Assembly (NCBI GenBank): GCA_028824015.1
Contig: JAPPFC010000044.1
Coordinates: 41,873 to 105,872, forward strand
Direction: 5' to 3'
From: a bacterium
GTDB taxonomy: Bacteria; Actinomycetota; Acidimicrobiia; Spongiisociales; ZC4RG35
Length of the DNA: 64,000 bases
Shown here: in pieces, positions 26,453 to 36,377 of the stretch
How the letters are laid out: each line of letters starts with the position of its first letter
Numbering within the stretch: the first letter of the stretch is position 1
Made by a program: the position numbers and the translations under genes
Notes under the pieces: generated by a model
The model's database searches: none
Told to the model about the DNA's origin: nothing
Seen by the model: the letters and a program-made list of their open reading frames with translations, nothing else

Positions 26453-27517
26453 TCAGGCGGTTGGTGAACCAGGGCCGGCGGTGGTCGCCGGAGAGGCAGC
26501 CACTGCGGCGCCGGGCCTTTGCGCGCTGCCCTCGGCCCCCGGGGAGGGCGGAGGCTCGTCGGAGCGGATATCGATCCTGTACCCGGTGAGACGGGCGGCG
26601 AGACGGGCGTTCTGACCCTCCTTGCCGATCGCCAGGGAAAGTTGGTGCTCGGAGACGATCACCTCCGCGCCCTTCTCCTCCTCGTTGATCCTGACCTCGC
26701 GAATGCGAGCAGGGCCCAACGCGTCGGCGATAAAGGCAGCCACGTCCTCCTGGTACTGGACGACATCCACCTTCTCGTTGCGGAGTTCCTTGACCACCTG
26801 TTGCACTCTCGACCCGCGGGCGCCCACGCAGGCGCCGCGGGGATCCACGTTCGGATCATGGGAGATCACCGCGATCTTGGTGCGATGTCCCGGTTCCCGT
26901 GCGATCGCCACGATCTCCACCACGCCCTCGACCAGTTCGGGCACCTCCAGTTCGAGAAGCCTCCTCACCAGGTCGGGGTGAGAGCGGCTGACGATGATCT
27001 GGGGGCCCTTGGGCTCGTTCTTGACCTCCAGGATGAGCGCCTTGGCCCGGTTGCCCCGGTCAAGCAACTGGTGCGGGATCCGCTCTGAGGCGGGCATGAG
27101 CGCCTCGGCGTTGCCCAGGTCGAAGATGATGTAGCGCCCGTCGACCTGCTGCACTATCCCGGTGACCAGGTCTCCTTCCCGCCCCTGGTAGGCGGCATAA
27201 ACCTGTTCCCGCTTGGCAATCCGCAGGCGTTGGGCGATCACCTGCTTGGCGGTCTGGGCGGCGATCCGGCCGAAATCCTGGGACATTTCCTCCCACTCCC
27301 TGGTGACCGCGCCCTCCTCGTCCAGGGTCTGGCCGAAAACACGGATCTCTCCGGACTCCAGATCGATCGTGACCCGCGCCTCGTCAGCCTTACCCGAGGT
27401 CCGCTTGTAAGCCGAGACCAGGGCGTTCGCCACCGCGTCCAGGATGGTCTCGACGGGCACTCCCCGCTCTCTCTCCAAGAGCTCCAGAGCCTCCATCACC
27501 TGATAGTCGATCTTCAC
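26453..27517 (-). CDS. nusA: transcription termination/antitermination protein NusA
   Basis: 354 residues. The N-terminal RNA-polymerase-binding domain (1 to about 125), an S1 domain (GDLVTGIVQQVDGRYIIFDL), KH1 (VDPRGACVGARGSRVQQVV) and KH2 (HQLSLAIGKEGQNARLAARL) are all recognisable. The C-terminal acidic repeats of proteobacterial NusA are absent, as in other Gram-positives, and the last 30 residues are a low-complexity Pro/Ala tail. ATG 27517 overlaps the rimP stop by 4 nt (ATGA). It modulates pausing, termination and antitermination. Confidence 0.97.
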   Translation of the reverse strand: MKIDYQVMEALELLERERGVPVETILDAVANALVSAYKRTSGKADEARVTIDLESGEIRVFGQTLDEEGAVTREWEEMSQDFGRIAAQTAKQVIAQRLRIAKREQVYAAYQGREGDLVTGIVQQVDGRYIIFDLGNAEALMPASERIPHQLLDRGNRAKALILEVKNEPKGPQIIVSRSHPDLVRRLLELEVPELVEGVVEIVAIAREPGHRTKIAVISHDPNVDPRGACVGARGSRVQQVVKELRNEKVDVVQYQEDVAAFIADALGPARIREVRINEEEKGAEVIVSEHQLSLAIGKEGQNARLAARLTGYRIDIRSDEPPPSPGAEGSAQRPGAAVAASPATTAGPGSPTA

Positions 27518-28029
27518 GAGCGTGCCTTGCCCTTCCCCGGTTTGGGAGCCGCACCCCAGCGAAAGACGGTGCGGGCCGAGAGTACGGCGCCGTACCGGAG
27601 AGAGTGAAGTTCACCCTCCACCGACAGCTCGCAGCCGTCCTCGTCGGCGGATACCAGGCGCCCCCGGAGACTGGTGGTCCTCCCCTCGGTGCGGACCTTC
27701 ATCACCACTTCCCGGTCCACCGCCTTCTCGAAGTGCCGGGGAGTCCTCAACCGACGCTCCAGACCCGGGGAACTCACCTCCAGGCGGTAGGGACCCTCCA
27801 GGTCGGTCTCTGCGTCGAGGAACCGGGAAAGGCGCCGGGAGGTCTCAGCCAGGCGGTCGAGGTCGATCCCTCCTTCGGCGTCCACCACCACCCGCAGCAG
27901 GCGCGCGCCTCGGTGCCCCAACAGTTCCAGGGAGTCCAACTCCAGGCGCTCTGCCTCCAGGTAGGGGCCTACCACAGCCGACAGCCTGTCGGCCTCGGTC
28001 ATCTTGGGCAAAGTGCCGGTATCGCGCAT
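27514..28029 (-). CDS. rimP: ribosome maturation factor RimP
   Basis: 171 residues from ATG 28029. The N-terminal domain has ELLGHRGARLLRVVVDAEGG and IDLDRLAETSRRLSRFLD, then the conserved YRLEVSSPGLERRLRTPRHF segment. The C-terminal Sm-like domain follows. RimP is needed for 30S assembly, around S12 binding. The frame is open to TTG 28059, and ATG 28002 is a further alternative; GGAG lies 14 nt before ATG 28029, longer than ideal, so the start is uncertain by about 10 residues. It is the first gene of the rimP-nusA-infB-DUF503-rbfA-nrnA-truB operon. Confidence 0.9.
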   Translation of the reverse strand: MRDTGTLPKMTEADRLSAVVGPYLEAERLELDSLELLGHRGARLLRVVVDAEGGIDLDRLAETSRRLSRFLDAETDLEGPYRLEVSSPGLERRLRTPRHFEKAVDREVVMKVRTEGRTTSLRGRLVSADEDGCELSVEGELHSLRYGAVLSARTVFRWGAAPKPGKGKARS

Positions 28030-28101
28030 GAGTACGGTTGTCACTCCTTCAATCGCCAACCTAGTCTAACCCCCTCCCCCGGGTGATAAGAGGCCGGATG
28101 T

Positions 28102-29184
28102 TCAGGCGCCGTTCAACCGGAATTCGTCCATGAAGGAAGCCAGGCGCTCCGCGCTGTCCACCTCCAGGCCCGCGTAGAGGCTCGCCCGGCACCCCCCAAC
28201 CGACTTGTGGCCCCTGAGCCCCACCAGACCCGCGGCTTCGGATTCCCGAAGAAAACGGGCCTCGGCTTCGGGGGTGGGGAGCCGGAACACCACGTTGGTG
28301 TGGGAGCGATAGCGCCGCTCCACCGGATTGCGGTAATAGCCGTCGCTGCGGTCGATGACGTCATAGAGCAGGCGGGCCTTGCGGGCGGTGCGTTCCTCCA
28401 ACCCCGGGATCCCTCCCAGATCGCGGAGGCGTTTCAGCATCTTGCCCATCAGGTAGATCGGGAAGACCGGGGGCGTGTTGCCCAGGGACTCCTTCTCGGC
28501 GTACCAGCGGTAGTCGAGGATGCGAGGGAGGGCCGGGGAGATGTTCTCCAGCACCGAGCGCCGGATGAACACCAGCGCCATGCCGGCCGGCGCGAGGTTC
28601 TTCTGCACCCCTCCGTACACCAGTTGGTAGCGGTCCCAGTCGATGGGCCGGGCCAGGAAGTCCGACGACATGTCGCACACCTGGGGCGTGGCCACGTCCA
28701 GGGACTCGGTCATCCTGATCCCGTTGATGGTCTCGTTGGATGTCACGTGCAGGTAGGCCGTGTCCGGCTCTGTCGCGATCTCTCCGGAGCGGGGCATCCG
28801 GGTGTACCCGTGCGGCTCTCCGTCCCATGCGCAATAGGCGTCCCCCCACTGCCGGGCATCCCTGAGGGCCAGGACTCCCCATGAGCCTGCGCTGACATAG
28901 GCTCCTCGACCCTGCTGGTCACCCAGCAGGTTGAGGGGCACCATCGCGAACTGCATGGTCGCCCCACCGGGAATCACTAAGACCTCGAAGTCGGACGGCG
29001 CTCCCGCGACCTCCCGAGCCAGCGAGAGGGCTTCGGCGTGTACGGCCGAATACACGTCGGACCGGTGGCTCATCTCCAGGATCGACATCCCGCTCCCGGA
29101 GAAGTCGAGGAACTCCTCCTGGGCTTCTTGCAGGACGGGCAGGGGTAGGGTGCAGGGGCCGGCGCCGAAATTGTCCACTCTCAT
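28102..29184 (-). CDS. serC: phosphoserine aminotransferase
   Basis: 360 residues, fold-type I PLP enzyme. The opening NFGAGPCTLP, the SHRS motif, SAGSWG (99-104), TSNETINGI and the PLP lysine K195 in GGVQKNLAPAG match SerC. It converts 3-phosphohydroxypyruvate and glutamate to phosphoserine, and can also serve pyridoxine synthesis. It lies about 70 nt upstream of rimP on the same strand, and its start is divergent from fdhD (about 70 bp between starts). Confidence 0.95.
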   Translation of the reverse strand: MRVDNFGAGPCTLPLPVLQEAQEEFLDFSGSGMSILEMSHRSDVYSAVHAEALSLAREVAGAPSDFEVLVIPGGATMQFAMVPLNLLGDQQGRGAYVSAGSWGVLALRDARQWGDAYCAWDGEPHGYTRMPRSGEIATEPDTAYLHVTSNETINGIRMTESLDVATPQVCDMSSDFLARPIDWDRYQLVYGGVQKNLAPAGMALVFIRRSVLENISPALPRILDYRWYAEKESLGNTPPVFPIYLMGKMLKRLRDLGGIPGLEERTARKARLLYDVIDRSDGYYRNPVERRYRSHTNVVFRLPTPEAEARFLRESEAAGLVGLRGHKSVGGCRASLYAGLEVDSAERLASFMDEFRLNGA

Positions 29185-29252
29185 GGAACCAATTGTCGCA
29201 CGACGGGGCCAAAACGTGAAACCGTTCCGCCCAACTCCCTAGTGTTTCCGGC

Positions 29253-30053
29253 ATGTACCGGTACAGCGGACGGCAAGTGCTGAAGGTCGGCCCCCTTCTG
29301 ACCTATCGGGTCGAGGATCGCCTGGTGGAGGAGTCGCCCATGGAACTCCGGATGATGGGAGTCCCCATCGCGGTGGTCATGCGCACTCCCGGACAGGAAG
29401 AAGACCTGGCCCTGGGTTTTGCCATCACGGAGGGGATAGTGGACGGTCCGGGGGAGGTGGCCTCCGTGCGGTCGATCGGTACGGGGGACCGGTACGAGCT
29501 GGAACTGGCCGAGGGCGTGGAGATCGACCCCGAGCAGTTCCGTCGCAACACCTACACCTCCTCGTCCTGCGGGGTGTGCGGCAAGGCGTCCATCGACGCG
29601 GTGCTGGTGGCCTCCCGCCCGCTTCCCGCCGGCCCTGAACTGACTCCGCGGATGATCACCTCGCTCCCCGACCAACTCCGCCGTGCCCAGAAGTCATTCG
29701 CGGCTACCGGCGGGTCCCACGCGGCCGGTCTGTTCAGCCCCGGGGGAGAACTCCTGGTGATCGCCGAGGATGTGGGGCGTCACAACGCGGTGGACAAGGC
29801 CATCGGCGCCCTGGCCCGCAAGCGGTGGCCCCTCGGTGAGCTGATCCTGGCGGTCTCGGGAAGGATCTCCTTCGAGATCACCCAGAAAGCGGCAGTGGCC
29901 GGCATACCGGTGGTGGCCGGCATCTCCGCCGCGTCCTCCCTGGCGGTCGATCTGGCCCAGGACGTGGGGATGACCCTGGCCGGCTTCGTGCGGGGAGAGG
30001 AAATGGTGGTGTACGCCGGCGAGAGGCGCCTGGGCCGCGACTCGGGGTCCTAG
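29253..30053 (+). CDS. fdhD: formate dehydrogenase accessory sulfurtransferase FdhD
   Basis: 266 residues. The sulfur-transfer cysteines are C106 and C109 in SSSCGVCGK. Other family segments are EEDLALGFAITEGI, SFAATGGSHAAGLF and AEDVGRHNAVDKAIG (Moco-binding region). FdhD passes sulfur from a cysteine desulfurase to the molybdenum/tungsten cofactor of formate dehydrogenase. No formate dehydrogenase gene is in the window, so the client must be encoded elsewhere. Confidence 0.93.
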   Translation: MYRYSGRQVLKVGPLLTYRVEDRLVEESPMELRMMGVPIAVVMRTPGQEEDLALGFAITEGIVDGPGEVASVRSIGTGDRYELELAEGVEIDPEQFRRNTYTSSSCGVCGKASIDAVLVASRPLPAGPELTPRMITSLPDQLRRAQKSFAATGGSHAAGLFSPGGELLVIAEDVGRHNAVDKAIGALARKRWPLGELILAVSGRISFEITQKAAVAGIPVVAGISAASSLAVDLAQDVGMTLAGFVRGEEMVVYAGERRLGRDSGS

Positions 30054-30437
30054 CCCGACCCACGGCGGTTTCACACGGCCACTTGCCGCCGGCCTTTGAT
30101 CAGGTTGTGAAAAAAGCCGCTCCCGAAGGGTTGACTTGTGTCCCAGGGCCGATTCACATTGATAGGGACCAAACACCCAAACGGTCCGTCCCGGCGTCGT
30201 TCGGACCGCAATTGAGGGATCAGACCCGGTCTGCTCGACAGCCCTTGTTCTGGGCTGTCCGGGCGTGTTGGACCCTGGACAGGTGGTGGCGGGGGAGGGA
30301 ATCCCAAAGGGGGCCCCGTTTTTCGCGGTTTTCGGGTACTGCTGGTCCCGTCACGCGCTAAACCGTCAGGGTCGGTACCTAACGCCTGTCAGCCATGTTC
30401 TGGTTCCGTGTCGGCAGATGTCGGAGATGTAGACAGA
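30054..30437. other. 384-bp intergenic region with two hairpins
   Basis: Lies between the convergent fdhD and proS. No gene is seen. One inverted repeat pairs CGGTCCG with CGGACCG (30182-30188 with 30202-30208). A second, perfect 8-bp stem pairs GACAGCCC with GGGCTGTC (30237-30244 with 30252-30259) around a 7-base loop. A TTGACT hexamer is at 30131-30136 without a convincing -10. The hairpins lack T runs. Confidence 0.4.
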
Positions 30438-32159
30438 CTAAGCGGCCGACAGGGCGGCGTTCACCATCCCGGCCACCCTCTCGGTCACCTCGGCCAATGC
30501 GACTTCCACCGTCTCCAGGTCGGCGCGGGTGGTCAACTCCACCAGGCCCTCGGCAAGCTTGCGGGGGCCGACCGTGATCCGGTAGGGGATCCCGATCAGC
30601 TCGGCGTCGGCGAATTTGACTCCCGGCCGCTCGGGCCGGTCGTCCAGGAGAGCCTCCACACCTGCTCCGGTGAGTTCGTCATAGAGGCGTTCTCCCACAG
30701 CCAGGGTCTCGGGGTCGTCGGCTCGCAGCACTGTGATCACCACGTGGTAGGGAGAGACCGAGACCGGCCAGACGATCCCCCGCCGGTCATGGGAGAACTC
30801 CACGACCGCCGCCATGGTCCTCTCCACGCCGATCCCGTAGGAGCCCATCACGATGGGGGTGGAGTCGCCGCGGGGGTTCTGGACCATGGCCCCCATCGCC
30901 CTCGAGTATCGGTCACCCAGCTTGAAGATGTGTCCGACCTCGATCCCCCTCCACACGTCCAGTGTCCCGCCGCATTCCGGACACTGCTCTCCGGCGGAAA
31001 TCCCCCTCAGGTCGGCCCACTGCCCGACCTCGATGTCCCTTTCCACGTCCACCGAGGTGAGGTGCCAGTCATCCCGGTTGGCGCCGGTCACCAGGTTCCT
31101 ACGTCCCTGCAGGGCGCGATCGGCGATGACCGGGAGGTCCTTCACCCCCACCGCCCCGAGGCTCCCCGGGTCGGCTCCCAGGGAGGACCGAATCTCGTCG
31201 CCGTGCGCGGGGCGCAGATTGGCGACGCCGAGGGTGTCCACCAACTTCTGCTCCAGGAGTTCATGGTCTCCCCGCAGGAGCACCAGGGTGAGCTGGCCGT
31301 CCACCACATAGACCAGGGTCTTTATCTGCCGCTCCGCGGCGGCCCGGTCGGGGTATGCCTCGGCCAGGGCGCGGATGGTGCGTATTCCGGGAGTGGCCAG
31401 GAGTTCGGTCTCGCCCTGGGATGGGCCGTCGTCGATGTCCGGTATCACCGAGACCGCCCTCTCCAGGTTGGCCCGGTAGTCACAGCCGTCACAGGTGACG
31501 ATCCAATCTTCCCCGGCCGGGCTGGGAACCATGAACTCGACCGACTCGGATCCCCCCATCGCTCCCGAGGACGCCGCCACGTCCAGCGCCTCGAGCCCGC
31601 ACCGGCGGAAGATGGCGGTATAGGCCTGATGGTGGAGATCGAAGGCGACGTCCAGGCCCGCCTGGTCCACGTCCAGCGAGTAGGAGTCCTTCATGGTGAA
31701 CTCTCGCACCCGCAGAACCCCCGACTTGGGCCGGGGCTCGTCGCGGAACTTGGTCTGGATCTGATACCAGACCTGGGGAAGATCGCGATAGGAGAAGACC
31801 TCCCCCGCCAGCAGGGCGATCACCTCCTCATGCGTCATGCCCAGGCAGTGCTCCACTCCCTTTCTGTCCTCCAGCCGGAACATCTCCTCCCCCATGGCTT
31901 CCCAGCGTCCCGAAAGACGCCAAACCTCGGCGGGATGCAGGGCGGGGAGATGCACCTGCTGGCCCCCGATGGCGTCCATCTCCTCCCGGATGATCCGGTC
32001 CACCTTGGCTCGGACCCGCTGTCCCAGCGGCAGCATCGAGTAGTGGCCTGCGGCTAGTTGGCGTATGAACCCTCCCCTCAGGAGGAGGCGGTGGCTGGCC
32101 GCCTCGGCGTGGGCGGGATCGTCCCGCAGGGTGGGTATGAACAATGTGGACCAGCGCAT
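30438..32159 (-). CDS. proS: proline--tRNA ligase, bacterial type
   Basis: 573 residues. Class II synthetase motifs: motif 1 region GHYSMLPLGQRV, motif 2 KFRDEPRPKSGVLRVREFTMKD (split over about 138-159) and motif 3 GSYGIGVERTMA. An insertion between motifs 2 and 3 (about 225-385) corresponds to the editing (INS) domain of bacterial-type ProRS, with GDHELLEQKL typical of it. A C-terminal anticodon-binding domain follows. The start is 110 bp from that of gnd, divergent. Confidence 0.96.
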   Translation of the reverse strand: MRWSTLFIPTLRDDPAHAEAASHRLLLRGGFIRQLAAGHYSMLPLGQRVRAKVDRIIREEMDAIGGQQVHLPALHPAEVWRLSGRWEAMGEEMFRLEDRKGVEHCLGMTHEEVIALLAGEVFSYRDLPQVWYQIQTKFRDEPRPKSGVLRVREFTMKDSYSLDVDQAGLDVAFDLHHQAYTAIFRRCGLEALDVAASSGAMGGSESVEFMVPSPAGEDWIVTCDGCDYRANLERAVSVIPDIDDGPSQGETELLATPGIRTIRALAEAYPDRAAAERQIKTLVYVVDGQLTLVLLRGDHELLEQKLVDTLGVANLRPAHGDEIRSSLGADPGSLGAVGVKDLPVIADRALQGRRNLVTGANRDDWHLTSVDVERDIEVGQWADLRGISAGEQCPECGGTLDVWRGIEVGHIFKLGDRYSRAMGAMVQNPRGDSTPIVMGSYGIGVERTMAAVVEFSHDRRGIVWPVSVSPYHVVITVLRADDPETLAVGERLYDELTGAGVEALLDDRPERPGVKFADAELIGIPYRITVGPRKLAEGLVELTTRADLETVEVALAEVTERVAGMVNAALSAA

Positions 32160-32269
32160 CCCCGAGAAGATACCGCCTCCGACGACGTTTCCGGTTGCCG
32201 CAAGCCGATACGTCGCCGATCACGGGGACGGGACATTACCCTTTGGCGCGGGTGGTTGCGACAGAAAAG

Positions 32270-33700
32270 ATGGAACTCGGCCTGATCGGCTTGGCGGTGA
32301 TGGGACAGAACCTGGTCCTGAACCTGGTCGATCATGGGTACCGGGTTGCGGTCCACAATCGCACCACCGCCACCACCGACAAGTTCCTGGCCCAGCGGGC
32401 CGCCGGCCTTGCGGTGAGGGGCGCCGACACGCTCGAGGACCTGGTGTCCGCCCTGGACCGTCCCCGGAGGATCCTCCTTATGGTCAAGGCGGGACCTCCC
32501 GTGGACTCGTTCATAGAGAGGCTGCTGCCACAGCTCTCCCCCGGGGACGTGCTGGCGGACCTCGGGAATTCCTTCTTCAGGGACACCGCCCGCCGGAGGG
32601 CGCTGGCCGAATCCCGGGGGATTCACTACCTGGGGGTGGGCGTGTCGGGGGGAGAGGAGGGCGCCCGGCACGGACCGTCGATAATGGTGGGGGGCAGCCG
32701 GGAGGCATGGGACCTTCTCAGAGAACCCCTCAACGCCATCTCCGCCAAGCTCCCCGACGGAACCCCGTGCTGTGACCGGCTGGGCCCCGAGGGTGCGGGC
32801 CACTTCGTGAAGATGGTCCACAACGGCATCGAGTACGGAGACATGCAGCTTCTCGCCGAGGCCTATCACCTGCTGAAGTCCACCGGGATGACCCACGGGG
32901 AGATGAGCGAGTTGTTCAACAGGTGGAGAGAGGGACCCCTGGACTCCTACCTGGTGGAGATCACCGGAGAGATCCTTGCCCGTCGGGATGACGACGGCCA
33001 GCCCCTCCTGGAGAAGGTGCTGGACCTGGCTTCCCAGAAGGGCACCGGGAGGGACACGGTCAAAGTCGCTCTCGACCTGGGCCAGCCGATGACGCTCGTT
33101 GCCGAGGCGGTCATGGCCAGGGCGGTCTCGGCCCTCAAGGCGGAGCGGACCGCCGCCTCCCGGGTGCTCGGAGGCCCCGGCGACCCGCGGTTGACCGGCG
33201 ACCGAGAGAGGCTGGCCGGCTGGATCCACGACGCTCTGTACGCATCCAAGATCATCTCCTACGCACAGGGATTCATGGTGCTGCGGTCCGCCGCCGAGGA
33301 GTTCTCCTGGGACCTCGACATGGCCCGGATCGCCGAGGTGTGGCGGGAGGGGTGCATCATCCGCGCCCGGCTCCTCGAAGAGGTGATCGGCGCCTTCCGC
33401 TCCGAGTCGCCACCCGCCAACCTCCTCCTGCACGATCATTTCAACCGGGCGATCGGCGCGGCCTCGGAGGGGTGGCGGCTGATCGTGGCCAAGGCGGCCC
33501 TGGCCGGCATCCCCACTCCCGGGTACTCTGCCGCGCTGGCCTTCTACGACGGGTACCGCTCCGAACGGCTTCCCGCCAACCTGGTGGCGGCACAGCGGGA
33601 CTACTTCGGCGCCCACACCTACCAGCGGACCGACCGCCCCGTCTCGGAGTACTTCCACACCGAATGGGCCTCGCCCGAGACCGCCGGGCATCCCCGATGA
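32270..33700 (+). CDS. gnd: 6-phosphogluconate dehydrogenase, decarboxylating
   Basis: 476 residues from ATG 32270. N-terminal NADP-binding fold GLIGLAVMGQNLVLNLVDHGY, substrate motif GVGVSGGEEGARHGPSIM, catalytic lysine region FVKMVHNGIEYGDMQLLAE, and the C-terminal DYFGAHTY with YQRTDRP at about 450-460. It catalyses the oxidative decarboxylation of 6-phosphogluconate to ribulose 5-phosphate in the pentose phosphate pathway. The longer open frame upstream (from 32144) reads through the divergent promoter region and is Arg-rich, so I rejected it. Its TGA overlaps the ATG of pepN by 4 nt. Confidence 0.96.
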   Translation: MELGLIGLAVMGQNLVLNLVDHGYRVAVHNRTTATTDKFLAQRAAGLAVRGADTLEDLVSALDRPRRILLMVKAGPPVDSFIERLLPQLSPGDVLADLGNSFFRDTARRRALAESRGIHYLGVGVSGGEEGARHGPSIMVGGSREAWDLLREPLNAISAKLPDGTPCCDRLGPEGAGHFVKMVHNGIEYGDMQLLAEAYHLLKSTGMTHGEMSELFNRWREGPLDSYLVEITGEILARRDDDGQPLLEKVLDLASQKGTGRDTVKVALDLGQPMTLVAEAVMARAVSALKAERTAASRVLGGPGDPRLTGDRERLAGWIHDALYASKIISYAQGFMVLRSAAEEFSWDLDMARIAEVWREGCIIRARLLEEVIGAFRSESPPANLLLHDHFNRAIGAASEGWRLIVAKAALAGIPTPGYSAALAFYDGYRSERLPANLVAAQRDYFGAHTYQRTDRPVSEYFHTEWASPETAGHPR

Positions 33701-36258
33701 GCGTCCCCGACCCCCACCGGCTGCCCCGGACGGCGCTCCCCCGCCGGTACCAACTGGTGATCGAGCCCGATCTCGAACAGTTCACCTTCAAGGGGAGAGT
33801 GAGAGTCGAGTTGGAGATCACCCAGGCGCTCTCTGAGATCGTCCTCAACGCGGTGGATCTCGAGATCACCCGGGCCACTCTCAAGGCCGGCGAGCATAGA
33901 GCCGGTCTCGAGGGGACCGTCAGCTACCAGACGGAGTTCCAGCGGGCGGTGATCGGCCTTCCGGAAGCCGTGCCGTCGGGCCCGGCGGTGCTCTCCATGG
34001 AGTTCACCGGCGTCCTGAACGACCAACTCCACGGGTTCTACCGTTCCACCTTCACCGACGTGGACGGCCAGACCCAGGTGATCGCCACCACCCAGTTCGA
34101 GGCGACCGACGCCCGGCGGGCGTTCCCCTGCTGGGACGAGCCGGAGTTCAAGGCGGTGTTCGGGATAACCCTGGTTGTTCCCGGCCATCTCATGGCGATC
34201 TCCAACAGCCAGGAGATCGGCCGGACCGATCACCCTCCCGACAAGGTGGCCATCACCTACGCCGACACCATCTCCATGTCCACCTACCTCGTGGCGTTCG
34301 TGATCGGTGACTTCGAGGCCACCCGGGCGGCGGATGTGGACGGTGTCGAGGTGCGGATTGTCGCTCCCCGGGGAAAGCTCCACCTGGCCGACTACGCCCT
34401 GGAGTGCGCCGTCTTCTGCCTCCGGTATTTCCGCTCCTACTACGGCATCCCCTACCCGGGCGACAAGATCGATCACCTGGCGGTCCCCGACTTCGCGTTC
34501 GGCGCCATGGAGAACCTGGGCTGCATCATCTACCGGGAGACGGCGCTCCTGACCGACCCCGAAACCGCCACCACCGCCGAACTGACCCGCATCCTGGACG
34601 TGATCGCCCACGAGTTGGCCCACATGTGGTTCGGCGATCTGGTCACCATGAAATGGTGGAACGGGATCTGGCTGAACGAGGCCTTCGCATCCTTCATGGA
34701 GATGAAAGCCACCGACGCCATGCGCCCGGAGTGGAAAAGGTGGCTCACCTTCGCCGGCCTGGAGCGGCCCTGGGCCTACGGGGTGGACTCCCTGGCCAGC
34801 ACCCGGCCGGTGGAGTTCGAGGTGAGATCGCCCGCCGAGGCCAACGAGATGTTTGACGCCCTCACCTACGGAAAGGGATCGGCGGTCCTCCGGATGATCG
34901 AACAGTACCTCGGCGAGGAGACCTTCCGGGAGGGAGTCGGAAGCTACCTGCGGGAGCATGCCTACGGGAACACCGACACGGCCGACCTGTGGGCGAGTCT
35001 CAACCAGGCTTCGGGCCAGCCGGTGGGAGAGGTGATGGACACCTGGATCTACCAGCGGGGATATCCACTCATAGAAGTGACCGAGGATGGCGAGGGTGTG
35101 GAGATAGCCCAGCGGCGACATCTCAGAATCCCCGCCGAGGACCCGACGAGGTGGCGGATCCCGGTCCAGTTGCGGGGAGAGACCGACGAAGGGGCCTTTC
35201 GCTCCAACCAGTTGCTCACCGATCACCGGTCGACCGCACGGATGGGCTCTCGGCCCGGATGGATAGTCGCCAATGCCGGCGGGCACGGGTTCTACCGGGT
35301 GCGCTATTCGGACCGCCTCCTCCGGGCGCTGGTGGCCAACCTGGGGTCGCTCGACGACCTGGAGCGGTTCTGTCTGATCGACGACGCCTGGGCGCTGGTG
35401 GAGAGCGGAGACATCGATGCGGTTTCCTACCTGCGACTGGCCGACGCCTACCGCCAGGAGACCGAATTCGTGATCTGGACGACGGTGCTGGGCGGTTTGG
35501 GCGCCATGGACCATCACCTGGTTCCGGAGGCTCAGAGGTCCCCGTTCTCCGATCTGGTCATGGACCTGATTGAACCGGCCCTCGAACGCCTCGGCTGGGA
35601 TCCCCGGCCCGGCGAGAGCGATCTGACTCGCCAACTCCGAGGGCTGATCCTGGGAAGCGCCGGAAGACTTGCCCGCAACCCCCAGGTGGCGGACCGCTCC
35701 CGGGAGGTCTTCGAGGAGTGGCTCATCAACCCCGGGCGGATCGACCCCGAAGTGGCGCAGGCCTGCCTGTACACGGTGGCCGCCACCGGCGACCACCAGA
35801 CCTACGAGCGCCTGTTCTCCCTCTATGAAGAGAACGACTCGCCCCAGGAGAAACTCCGGTTCTTGCGCTCGCTCACCTATGTCGAGACCCGTTCCAGCGT
35901 GGACGCCACCCTGGGGGCGGTGCTGGAGCGGATCATTCGCACCCAGGACGCCTCATGGGTGGTGGGAGGGCTCTTCCGGCGCAAGGACACCGGCGCCTAC
36001 GCCTGGGACAAGGCACAGGAGGTCTGGGCCGACATCGTGGCCGGCCTCCCCCCCATGACGATCAGGTACCTGGTGGACACCGCCCACAACCTCTCCGGTC
36101 CCCGGATCGCCGACCAGGTGGCGGCCTTCCTGGAGACCGCCGACATACCGGAGGCCGAGAAGGCAAAGGCCCAGGCCCTGGAACGCCTCCGCGCCTACGT
36201 GCTGCTCAGAGAGCGCCAGGCCGGGACCCTGGCTGCCTACCTGGAGAGGGCGACCTAG
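33697..36258 (+). CDS. pepN: M1 family aminopeptidase N
   Basis: 853 residues from ATG 33697, which overlaps the gnd stop (ATGA). The exopeptidase motif GAMEN occurs in FGAMENLGCI (about residue 270), and the zinc site is HELAHMW followed by NEAFASFME (about 305-330). The N-terminal beta domain, catalytic domain and a C-terminal helical ERAP1-like domain are all present. No signal peptide is seen, so it is cytosolic. It removes N-terminal amino acids from peptides. The long upstream extension of the frame (from 33340) lies over gnd and is a shadow. Confidence 0.95.
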   Translation: MSVPDPHRLPRTALPRRYQLVIEPDLEQFTFKGRVRVELEITQALSEIVLNAVDLEITRATLKAGEHRAGLEGTVSYQTEFQRAVIGLPEAVPSGPAVLSMEFTGVLNDQLHGFYRSTFTDVDGQTQVIATTQFEATDARRAFPCWDEPEFKAVFGITLVVPGHLMAISNSQEIGRTDHPPDKVAITYADTISMSTYLVAFVIGDFEATRAADVDGVEVRIVAPRGKLHLADYALECAVFCLRYFRSYYGIPYPGDKIDHLAVPDFAFGAMENLGCIIYRETALLTDPETATTAELTRILDVIAHELAHMWFGDLVTMKWWNGIWLNEAFASFMEMKATDAMRPEWKRWLTFAGLERPWAYGVDSLASTRPVEFEVRSPAEANEMFDALTYGKGSAVLRMIEQYLGEETFREGVGSYLREHAYGNTDTADLWASLNQASGQPVGEVMDTWIYQRGYPLIEVTEDGEGVEIAQRRHLRIPAEDPTRWRIPVQLRGETDEGAFRSNQLLTDHRSTARMGSRPGWIVANAGGHGFYRVRYSDRLLRALVANLGSLDDLERFCLIDDAWALVESGDIDAVSYLRLADAYRQETEFVIWTTVLGGLGAMDHHLVPEAQRSPFSDLVMDLIEPALERLGWDPRPGESDLTRQLRGLILGSAGRLARNPQVADRSREVFEEWLINPGRIDPEVAQACLYTVAATGDHQTYERLFSLYEENDSPQEKLRFLRSLTYVETRSSVDATLGAVLERIIRTQDASWVVGGLFRRKDTGAYAWDKAQEVWADIVAGLPPMTIRYLVDTAHNLSGPRIADQVAAFLETADIPEAEKAKAQALERLRAYVLLRERQAGTLAAYLERAT

Positions 36259-36377
36259 ACCCCCGTCCCCCTCCACAGTCTGCCCATCGGGCCGGAGATC
36301 AATACCCCCGGTCCGTATCCGTCAGGAGTGTGAAAGGAACCGCCAAATCCCGATTCGGGGACCGGGGATGGGGTTTG

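Noticed and set aside
36301..36377. Terminator between pepN and the giant gene
   Set aside because: Inverted repeats here are short and imperfect, and no clear T run follows on either strand.
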